Origin: an uncultured Oceanospirillales bacterium | Lineage (GTDB): Bacteria > Pseudomonadota > Gammaproteobacteria > Pseudomonadales > Litorivicinaceae | DNA: 6,443 nucleotides | Reading direction: 5' to 3' | Assembly (NCBI GenBank): GCA_913061245.1 | Contig: CAJXTO010000090.1 | Span: 1-6,443 of the forward strand | In this document: piece after piece, positions 1-5,508 of the stretch | How the letters are laid out: the number at the start of each line of letters is the position of its first letter | How positions within the stretch are numbered: the stretch's first letter is position 1 | Notes under the pieces: generated by a model | The model's database searches: none | What the model was told of the DNA's origin: nothing | What the model saw: the letters and a program-made list of their open reading frames with translations, nothing else | Translations under genes and position numbers: made by a program

Positions 1-1
1 C

Positions 2-1123
2 GAAAAAACCGAAGAGCCCACCGCCAGGCGCCTGGAAAAGGCGCGTGAAGATGGACAGGTTCCGCGATCACAAGAGCTCGGGATCGCTGCTGTGATGATC
101 AGCTCCATGGCAGCTCTGTATCTGATGGGTGGGTGGCTCATTGGGAATCTCGCAGATTTGTTTGCTTCTGGGTTTGTTATCGAACGTCGCGATATTTTTT
201 CTGAAAACCTCGGGATGATGCAATTTGCAGAGATTGCGCGAGAAAGCTTTTATCTCATCATTCCGTTACTGATTTTGACATTTTTGGTCGCGATTTTCGC
301 ATCATCGGCCATGGGTGGACTCAATTTTTCCTGGAAGGCGGCGGCTCCAAAGGCTAGTAAATTGAACCCATTGAGCGGTTTAAAACGAATGTTCGGTTTG
401 AAGGCACTGGTCGAGTTGTCGAAGTCGATTTTGAAGTTTTTGCTTGTTGCAGGTGTTCTAGCGTATTTCGTCTATGACTTTTCAGATGAATTAGTTGCTT
501 TGAATTCGATGTCACTTGAGCCTGCTTTAGCTGCCGCTGCTCAAATGGTTGGGTTAACTACATTGGTCGTGACAGCGATGTTGGTCGTGATTGCTGCGAT
601 AGATGTGCCTTTCCAGAGCTTTGAATTCAATAAGCGGATGCGGATGACTAAACAGGAAGTCAAAGACGAATATAAAGATATCGAAGGTCGCCCTGAAGTG
701 AAGGCGCAGATTCGCCGCAAGCAGCGTGAAATGGCTGAGCAACGCATGATGGATAAGATTAAGGATGCGGATGTCATTATCACAAACCCTGAGCATTTTT
801 CGGTGGCTTTGGTCTATGACCCTGAATCTGATGGCGCGCCTATTGTGATTGCTAAAGGTGTGGATCATGTCGCACTTCGCATCCGCAATGAAGCGAAAGA
901 GCATGGTGTTGTGCAGGTTGAGATTCCTCCATTAGCAAGGGCGCTCTATTTCACGACCGAGGTAGACCATGCGATCCCTGAAGATCTGTATTATGCGGTG
1001 GCTCAAGTCATTGCGTATGTATTTAGTCTGGCAAGCGTCCGTCGAGACGGGCAAACTGCAGGTAAACCAAATCCAGACATTCCCGCTGAATATCGATTTG
1101 ATGCGGATGGTAACCCTGAATGA
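2..1123 (+). CDS. flhB: Flagellar type III export switch protein FlhB (lacks only the extreme N-terminus)
   Basis: FlhB is the inner-membrane export-gate component that switches the flagellar type III secretion apparatus from rod/hook to filament substrates. The reading frame is open from base 2 and begins with the family's N-terminal signature (EKTEEPTARRLEKAREDGQ), so only about 5-10 residues are missing; 373 residues are visible against a usual 350-390. Four hydrophobic segments lie at about nt 92-160, 245-316, 407-475 and 545-607. They are followed by the conserved charged linker (VKDEYKDIEGRPEVKAQIRR, nt 659-718) and the cytoplasmic autocleavage domain. The cleavage motif reads NPEH (nt 785-796) instead of the textbook NPTH; cleavage falls between N and P, both retained, as is the H. 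The GTG at 92 is an internal codon, not the start. The next gene follows after 18 bp. Identification is secure. I infer that fliPQR genes lie upstream, outside the window. Confidence 0.97.
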   Translation, partial: EKTEEPTARRLEKAREDGQVPRSQELGIAAVMISSMAALYLMGGWLIGNLADLFASGFVIERRDIFSENLGMMQFAEIARESFYLIIPLLILTFLVAIFASSAMGGLNFSWKAAAPKASKLNPLSGLKRMFGLKALVELSKSILKFLLVAGVLAYFVYDFSDELVALNSMSLEPALAAAAQMVGLTTLVVTAMLVVIAAIDVPFQSFEFNKRMRMTKQEVKDEYKDIEGRPEVKAQIRRKQREMAEQRMMDKIKDADVIITNPEHFSVALVYDPESDGAPIVIAKGVDHVALRIRNEAKEHGVVQVEIPPLARALYFTTEVDHAIPEDLYYAVAQVIAYVFSLASVRRDGQTAGKPNPDIPAEYRFDADGNPE

Positions 1124-1141
1124 GACAAGGCGAATTAACCC

Positions 1142-2698
1142 ATGCTTGATGATCAACCAACGAACCTATGTCAGAACAATGGCGAAATCTTTTTTCGTGA
1201 ATCTGACATTAACCGTTTCCAGCGGGTGTTTGATGCGGTTGTAGATGACTCGCAGCATCTTTTGATGACCAGTCAGTTTGATGGTGTCATTGATCATTAC
1301 GGCAAGATGATGTTGAACCGTTTGAAAATGCGATCTGGAATGGCTGTCGAAACTTACATGCCAGCAAGTACAGAAGCCTTGGTTGCTCGGTTTAACGAAT
1401 TAGTGAATAGCATGTCGGTAGAAGAGGCTCGTGGCGATGTTGCAACGAATACCTCTGGACGCATTGTCGTTGTGAATGATCCGAAGGCGATTGATAGTGA
1501 TGGGTGGGCGTTGTTGTCGCGCATGATTACTGATTTCCCAGGACTCAATATGCGTTTGGTGTTTTTACTAGACCGCATTCCTTCGCATATCGAGAAAGCA
1601 TTGGACCGATTTGGGTCTCGATTGGTGCGCTGGGAGGTTGAACCCCCGACGACTGATGAACAATTAGTGCTTCGCAAAGAAGGTATGCAAAGTGGTTTGG
1701 AATTTCAGGTGGAGCGGGTTCTTTCTCGGATCAACCAAACCTTGTCCCAGCACTTGGAGCCAACATTTTCAGAGGAGTCTGAGCAATCTTTAAATCTGGA
1801 TCTAGACACGGCTTTAGGCGGTGCTACAGAGGCTGGAGAGCGAGAGGCCGATGATATGCGGGCGCTTTTTGAAGAAGAAGCGCCTGAGAAAAAGCGTGGT
1901 GGTTTAGGTGCCATCTTATTGCTTGTCCTTGGCTTGGGAGTTGCGACTTTTGTTGCCGGTTTTGTTAGTCCCGAAGTTGGTCAACAGTTAGATCGGGTAT
2001 TACGGTTAGCGGGTGTTGAAGACACCATCTTTACACGGCAAACCAAAGGGCAGTCGGTGGTGGATGCGGCCTATGATTCATCGGTGCAAAAAACGCCTGA
2101 CCAAACGACATCTGGATTGCCTGCACTTCCGAAATTAGAGCCTTTACCTGGTGAATCGAGCCGATTGGAAGATGAACAAACGGCAACCCCAGAGCAAGCT
2201 TCACGGACAGAACTGAGCAATCAGATAGCTGAGGAAACAACTGTTGATCAAGTCCCGTTGGCCAATGCTCCTCAGAGCCAGGTAGAAGAGCGGGTGATTG
2301 AACAGCGTGTGGATATTTCGCCAGAAAGTCCTGTCGCGGAACAGGCGTCTGAGACAAGTACAGCTGTTCAGATGCCCGCGTCGACGGTAGAGGAACCTCA
2401 ACCTGCCGACCCAGCGGTTGAACTGGTGAAAAACGCAAGGCCGAATAACCAGTTCGTTCAACACATCGTTCTTGCGTCAAAAGCGCGCGCTGAGGCATGG
2501 ATTGCGACTCAAACAGGAGTTGATCGCGCGATTGTTGTTCCTGTGACAGTAAATGGCGCAACACGCTACGCAGTCGTTAGTGGTCCTTTCGAGAATCGAG
2601 CTGAAAGCCGTAGCTATATTCAAGGATTGGCGACTGGTGCCGATTATTGGGTGAGAACAGCAGGCTCATTACAGAGAATCCTGCAAGACGGAGAGTAG
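1142..2698 (+). CDS. DamX-like membrane protein: degenerate AAA-like N-domain, one TM helix, C-terminal SPOR domain
   Basis: This 518-residue protein has three parts. Residues about 15-200 resemble the ATPase-like domain of the ExeA/DamX group: a Walker-B-like strand and following helix (GRIVVVNDPKAIDSDGWALL, 106-125), a second strand (MRLVFLLDR, 137-145) and a closing strand (LVRWEVEPPTTDEQ, 161-174). No GxxxxGK[ST] P-loop is present, so ATP hydrolysis is unlikely. One hydrophobic helix (about 255-275) follows KKR, predicting the N-terminus inside and C-terminus in the periplasm. A long Glu/Gln/Pro/Thr-rich linker (about 300-435) leads to a SPOR-type domain (about 437-515; QHIVLASKARAEAWIAT, then RYAVVSGPFENRAES). 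SPOR domains bind peptidoglycan stripped of stem peptides, usually at division sites. The ATG lies 18 bp after flhB with a weak AAGG ahead of it; no better start is visible. The gene probably belongs to the flhB operon. Its flagellar role is inferred from position alone; a general cell-division role is the alternative. Confidence 0.8.
   Translation: MLDDQPTNLCQNNGEIFFRESDINRFQRVFDAVVDDSQHLLMTSQFDGVIDHYGKMMLNRLKMRSGMAVETYMPASTEALVARFNELVNSMSVEEARGDVATNTSGRIVVVNDPKAIDSDGWALLSRMITDFPGLNMRLVFLLDRIPSHIEKALDRFGSRLVRWEVEPPTTDEQLVLRKEGMQSGLEFQVERVLSRINQTLSQHLEPTFSEESEQSLNLDLDTALGGATEAGEREADDMRALFEEEAPEKKRGGLGAILLLVLGLGVATFVAGFVSPEVGQQLDRVLRLAGVEDTIFTRQTKGQSVVDAAYDSSVQKTPDQTTSGLPALPKLEPLPGESSRLEDEQTATPEQASRTELSNQIAEETTVDQVPLANAPQSQVEERVIEQRVDISPESPVAEQASETSTAVQMPASTVEEPQPADPAVELVKNARPNNQFVQHIVLASKARAEAWIATQTGVDRAIVVPVTVNGATRYAVVSGPFENRAESRSYIQGLATGADYWVRTAGSLQRILQDGE
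2620..2646 (+). promoter_or_regulatory. Candidate sigma-28 (FliA) promoter inside the end of the SPOR gene
   Basis: TCAAGGAT (2620-2627), an 11-bp spacer and GCCGATTA (2639-2646) reproduce the sigma-28 layout. The -10 element matches GCCGATAA at 7 of 8 positions. The -35 element matches TAAAGTTT at 5 of 8, and its TCAAG core resembles the form described for Pseudomonas FliA promoters. Transcription would start near 2653, about 48 bp before the GTG at 2701. The site lies in codons for the SPOR domain, so it could be a chance match; no expression evidence is available. Confidence 0.45.
2690..2695 (+). promoter_or_regulatory. Ribosome-binding site that decides the GTG start at 2701
   Basis: GGAGAG stands 5 bases before the GTG and overlaps the last codons of the SPOR gene. 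It supports the GTG over the upstream TTG at 2647 and suggests coupling to translation of the preceding gene. Confidence 0.7.
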
Positions 2699-2700
2699 AA

Positions 2701-3186
2701 GTGTCTGATGAGCTTTTCCGACAGGATGGCAAGAGTGGTTCTGAGCGAGCAGTCGTTCAAGGCGATGATGCGACCCAAAAACGAGAAAAGCACGATGGGC
2801 CGGTCATTGGTGTTGATTTTTATAAAGACCGTTTTGAGCGAGTAGATCCGAGTCGGACACACCGGGCTGACGGCAATTTGAATCGGACACCAATGCGTCG
2901 AGTCCCAGATTACTCGTCCTCTCAAAAGCTGAAAGATGAGATCGCGGAAGTGGCTTCACTTGGGCTAATGACTTGGGATCTCCCAGTTTGGCGACCAGCT
3001 GAATTGAGCCGAGAAATCTTGAAAAGACTCGCAGATACGATTCACCAACTTAAAGTCGTGATGCAAGCGTCCGATTCTTTAAATGAACAGGTGGAAGCTC
3101 TGTACGAAGTTGAAAAAACTTCTGAGCCAACTGAGGCTGATGAGGCCACCTCTGACGAGACAGCGGAAGAAACAAAAGATGAGTGA
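2701..3186 (+). CDS. Unrecognised small soluble protein, 161 residues, acidic C-terminal tail
   Basis: I do not recognise this family. The start chosen is the GTG at 2701, because GGAGAG (2690-2695) sits 5 bases upstream and it lies 2 bp beyond the stop of the SPOR gene; an upstream in-frame TTG at 2647 would overlap that gene and has no such site. The protein has no signal peptide or membrane segment. Residues 1-75 are polar and probably disordered (DGPVIGVDFYKDRFERVDP, 32-50, is the most ordered-looking part). Residues about 75-137 are likely helical and hold a Trp/Pro-containing stretch (LMTWDLPVWRPAELSRE, 89-105). The tail (about 140-161) is Glu/Asp/Thr-rich. It lies between two predicted membrane proteins and overlaps the next gene by 8 bp, so a soluble cytoplasmic partner of these neighbours is plausible. 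A sigma-28 promoter candidate lies just upstream (2620-2646). Coding status is well supported by packing and ribosome-binding site; function is unknown. Confidence 0.75.
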   Translation: MSDELFRQDGKSGSERAVVQGDDATQKREKHDGPVIGVDFYKDRFERVDPSRTHRADGNLNRTPMRRVPDYSSSQKLKDEIAEVASLGLMTWDLPVWRPAELSREILKRLADTIHQLKVVMQASDSLNEQVEALYEVEKTSEPTEADEATSDETAEETKDE

Positions 3187-4249
3187 AAACGAAACACCGA
3201 AAGACGAAGAACTGAATGAAGAGGCTCTTAGCGAAGAAGAGACTGATGCAGTCGAAGACGGTGAAGTTGTTTCTGAGGAAGAGGCCGAAGAGACTGCTGA
3301 GGACTCTGCTGATGGGGATGTAGACGCTACAGACGAGTCTGAGGCGGAGCCGGCGAGTGATGTGGGTGTTGCGGCTGCTGATGCGACACTGGCCGAAGCG
3401 ATTCATCTTGCCGATGAGCTGGTGAAGACCCGGATCGAGAAGATCCACGAAGCAGGTGAGCGTTCGGTCTCTCAAGCTGTTCAGTCGATGGAAACCCTGA
3501 TGGGTTCCGTATTGGACTCAGCTGAGGCGGCAACAAAAGCATCGGCTACAGCCAATGTATCAACAGGTAACTTGGTTAAGGCTGCTCGTAAGCTTGATGA
3601 CGCCTCGCACCGTAGCTCTAAGATTTCGACCGTGGTTCTTTCTGTTGGCGGGGCTATGTTGTTTGTCTCTGTTGCAGTATTCGGGTTTATGGCTGCACAG
3701 TTATCAAAGCGCTCGGCTGAGCTCGAAAGTATGGTGTTAGCTGTCGGTAAACGTGTTGTTGAGATGAACGTGGGGCTCGAGCAGTTCCAAATGATTAATG
3801 ATTCAATCGAGCAATTGCGTCTAACTCAAGAAGCATTTCGTGATGCACAGATTCAACTGACTGAGCGAATGAATGAACTAAACGGGTCACTTCAAATCGT
3901 TCAAAGTGAATTACCGGCTAAGGCTGCTGAGTCTGTTGGTCGTCAAAGTGAAGCGTTTACAGCGCGTGTTGGGGAAGTAGAAACGCAGATTCAAGCGCAG
4001 CAGAAGGTGACTGCTGACCTTGCTAAGTCAATGCAAGGGCTGGCAGGGCAGGTCTCGTCGATGCGGAAGCAAATTTCAAGTGTGAATGAACTCAATAAGG
4101 ACGTTCAGGCACTGGTGACGTTGCAACGTGAGCGGTACTACGAGTTACTGCAATCTCAAGCTCAAAAAGCTGCTGAGCCGCCCAAGGATGAGGTGATTGT
4201 GCAGTATCCAAATCCGGAAGCGCCATTACCGGTTCCAGAAAAAGAGTAA
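3179..4249 (+). CDS. Unrecognised inner-membrane coiled-coil protein with highly acidic N-terminus, 356 residues
   Basis: I do not recognise the family. The ATG at 3179 is preceded by GGAAGA (3165-3170) and overlaps the stop of the previous gene (ATGAGTGA), typical of translational coupling; the open frame extends upstream to 3083, but that part reads as a shadow of the previous gene. Residues 1-58 are dominated by Glu/Asp. Residues about 68-148 are helical (AEAIHLADELVKTRIEKIHE and onward). A hydrophobic helix spans about 150-173 (VVLSVGGAMLFVSVAVFGFM). Residues about 175-330 are a long helical, probably coiled-coil region rich in Gln, Glu, Ser and Leu, and a Pro-rich end closes the protein. 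Positive residues before the helix (K134, R137, K138, R145, K148) predict the N-terminus in the cytoplasm and the coiled coil in the periplasm. It lacks the conserved signalling hairpin of chemoreceptors (no NLLALNAAIEAARAGE-type motif), so I do not call it an MCP. A scaffold or cell-wall-spanning role is only inference. Confidence 0.8.
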   Translation: MSENETPKDEELNEEALSEEETDAVEDGEVVSEEEAEETAEDSADGDVDATDESEAEPASDVGVAAADATLAEAIHLADELVKTRIEKIHEAGERSVSQAVQSMETLMGSVLDSAEAATKASATANVSTGNLVKAARKLDDASHRSSKISTVVLSVGGAMLFVSVAVFGFMAAQLSKRSAELESMVLAVGKRVVEMNVGLEQFQMINDSIEQLRLTQEAFRDAQIQLTERMNELNGSLQIVQSELPAKAAESVGRQSEAFTARVGEVETQIQAQQKVTADLAKSMQGLAGQVSSMRKQISSVNELNKDVQALVTLQRERYYELLQSQAQKAAEPPKDEVIVQYPNPEAPLPVPEKE

Positions 4250-4265
4250 GGATTGATTTTTTGAG

Positions 4266-4949
4266 TTAGTCGGTAGATTTGTCGACTGATTCGGATTCTG
4301 ATGGAGGAAGAGCCGGAACATCAGGCTCTTCGATAATTTCATCAGGTAAATCGAGGTCATCGTCGTCAAAGCCATCATCATCAACCGTTGGTAATAGCGA
4401 GCGGCCAAAAGACGTTGTGCGTTCGAGTTGTACTTTTTTGAACAGGTCATCTACGAGTTCATCAACCTCTTCAGCAAGCTTGTCACTTTTTTCTGGCTTT
4501 TGTTCGACTTCTTGCCCGATTTCATACAAGCGGGACGCTTCCACAAAAGGCAAAAACGATTCAACTGATCCTCTAAGCATTGGAATGCGAAGCAGTGATT
4601 TAACTGGCGAGCGTTCACCTGCACGACCGTCAAAACGACCATCTTCAAGTAACATCTCGATATGACGCGTAATCACGAGCTGATAGCGAGGCCGCATGGA
4701 ATCGACATCACCCACTTCAATATCTTCGTCATCGATGTCGTCACCACACATCGCTTTCCAAAGGTTCTCGCCGGATAAGTCCCCGAATGGGTTCGGACCA
4801 AAATTGACGTGCTCGGCGAGCTTGTCGGTTGTTACTTTGGGATTTAGACCAAGAAGTGTCTCAAATACTGAAATGCGGTCACTCAGATAGATGACTAGAA
4901 TTGCGATTCCGCCGAGGATCAAAATGAGAAGGCCAAGTATCCATTCCAC
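4266..4949 (-). CDS. Unrecognised N-terminally anchored membrane protein, 227 residues, acidic Pro-rich tail
   Basis: I do not recognise this family. The start is a GTG (4949-4947), chosen because TGAGGG (complement 4963-4958) lies 8 bases ahead and overlaps the stop of the preceding gene 11 bp away. Residues 3-22 form one hydrophobic helix (WILGLLILILGGIAILVIYL) directly at the N-terminus with no cleavage site visible. Arg25 follows it, predicting the N-terminus outside and the body in the cytoplasm. The body (about 27-185) is mixed and helical, with an acidic patch (GDDIDDEDIEVGDVD, 69-83), a more ordered segment (RPRYQLVITRHIEMLLEDGR, 86-105) and a helical Glu/Lys/Asp region (about 150-176). 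Residues 189-227 are an Asp/Glu/Pro/Ser tail (DDDGFDDDDLDLPDEIIEEP, 190-209). This is the last gene of the flhG-fliA run. The topology recalls ZipA, but I see no ZipA C-terminal domain. Its location argues for a flagellar or chemotaxis-related role; none is shown by the sequence. Confidence 0.8.
   Translation of the reverse strand: MEWILGLLILILGGIAILVIYLSDRISVFETLLGLNPKVTTDKLAEHVNFGPNPFGDLSGENLWKAMCGDDIDDEDIEVGDVDSMRPRYQLVITRHIEMLLEDGRFDGRAGERSPVKSLLRIPMLRGSVESFLPFVEASRLYEIGQEVEQKPEKSDKLAEEVDELVDDLFKKVQLERTTSFGRSLLPTVDDDGFDDDDLDLPDEIIEEPDVPALPPSESESVDKSTD
4307..4331. repeat. Perfect 8-bp inverted repeat near the convergent junction
   Basis: GAAGAGCC (4307-4314) and GGCTCTTC (4324-4331) are separated by 9 bases. 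The repeat lies in the tail of the - strand 227-residue gene, 58 bp past the stop of the + strand coiled-coil gene. It could form a hairpin in RNA from either strand. No T-tract follows in either direction, so it is not a standard intrinsic terminator; it may be chance in Glu/Pro/Ser codons. Confidence 0.35.
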
Positions 4950-4957
4950 GGATTAAA

Positions 4958-4963
4958 CCCTCA
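4958..4963 (-). promoter_or_regulatory. Ribosome-binding site that decides the GTG start at 4949
   Basis: On the - strand TGAGGG lies 8 bases before the GTG. Its TGA is also the stop codon of the upstream 179-residue gene, so terminating ribosomes would sit on the initiation site of the next gene. Confidence 0.65.
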
Positions 4964-5500
4964 GATCTCGTCCAGATCATCATCCGCATCAGGTTCCAGT
5001 GCGGCGATCTCGGCATCGACATCCATGCCTTCTTCTGTCAGTTGATTGCGAAGGAATTCGAGTGCAACCAGCGAGTTTTCCAAGCGAAGTTCCATACCAA
5101 TTGCATCATTGATCATTTGAACTTGTTGGATCGCTTTGGGTCCTGTGATGTGCATGCTTTGATATTTCATGCCGAGTTTGAAGACGGCGTTCGCATATTC
5201 TTCAGGAAGATACGACCACACTTCACCGCTGGCAGAAATCAGTTTCATGTATTGTGAGGGTTTTGGCGGCTCTGGAGCTGGCTTTCCATCAGCAATACAC
5301 AACATCACAATTTCGTTAAATTTTTCTGCTTTCTCGGCAGCCTCAACAAAAAGCTTATCGATATGGCCACGTGCTCTTAACGCAATACGCATGCGATATG
5401 CATCTTCTTTACGCGTATCGCCCTTTAAAGCAGCCGCTTTGTCGTATTCTTTTTTTGCGGTGTTTTTAAGATCTTTTTCCGTTGGACCAAATAGTGCCAT
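4961..5500 (-). CDS. Unrecognised helical cytoplasmic protein directly downstream of fliA, 179 residues
   Basis: I do not recognise this family. The ATG (5500-5498) has AGGA (complement 5510-5507) 6 bases upstream, overlapping the fliA stop codon, so translation is probably coupled to fliA; the gap between the genes is 8 bp. There is no signal peptide or membrane segment. Residues 1-70 look like a helical hairpin rich in Lys, Glu and Ala (EKDLKNTAKKEYDKAAALKG, 8-27). A Pro-rich hinge follows (KPAPEPPKPSQYMK, 73-86). A second helical part (about 95-168) contains SYLPEEYANAVFKLGMKYQS (96-115). The end is acidic (DADDDLDEI, 171-179). In many gammaproteobacteria this position is held by cheY and cheZ. 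The protein has no CheY phosphoacceptor fold, and I see no CheZ-like catalytic stretch, although both proteins are helical with acidic C-termini. The next gene starts 11 bp downstream. Coding status is strong, function unknown. Confidence 0.8.
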   Translation of the reverse strand: MALFGPTEKDLKNTAKKEYDKAAALKGDTRKEDAYRMRIALRARGHIDKLFVEAAEKAEKFNEIVMLCIADGKPAPEPPKPSQYMKLISASGEVWSYLPEEYANAVFKLGMKYQSMHITGPKAIQQVQMINDAIGMELRLENSLVALEFLRNQLTEEGMDVDAEIAALEPDADDDLDEI

Positions 5501-5508
5501 TTCAATTC

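Noticed and set aside
1168..1200. Eleven-codon open frame (ATG to TGA) overlapping the start of the SPOR gene
   Set aside because: It lies out of frame within the coding sequence, is very short and has no clear ribosome-binding site; there is no support for a leader peptide.
2031..2564. 177-codon open frame on the - strand inside the SPOR gene
   Set aside because: It is a shadow of the low-complexity linker and SPOR domain on the + strand; it has no recognisable domain and no room for its own control region.
3160..3190. Programmed frameshift joining the 161-residue protein to the coiled-coil protein
   Set aside because: No slippery heptamer is present; the ATG with a GGAAGA site 8 bases upstream explains expression by ordinary translational coupling.
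3179..4249. Chemoreceptor (MCP) identity for the coiled-coil membrane protein
   Set aside because: The conserved signalling-tip motif and HAMP domain are absent, and the predicted topology puts the long coiled coil in the periplasm.
4279..4665. 128-codon Ser-rich open frame on the + strand
   Set aside because: It is antisense to the 227-residue - strand gene; its Ser-rich composition simply mirrors Asp/Glu codons of that gene, and it has no convincing ribosome-binding site.
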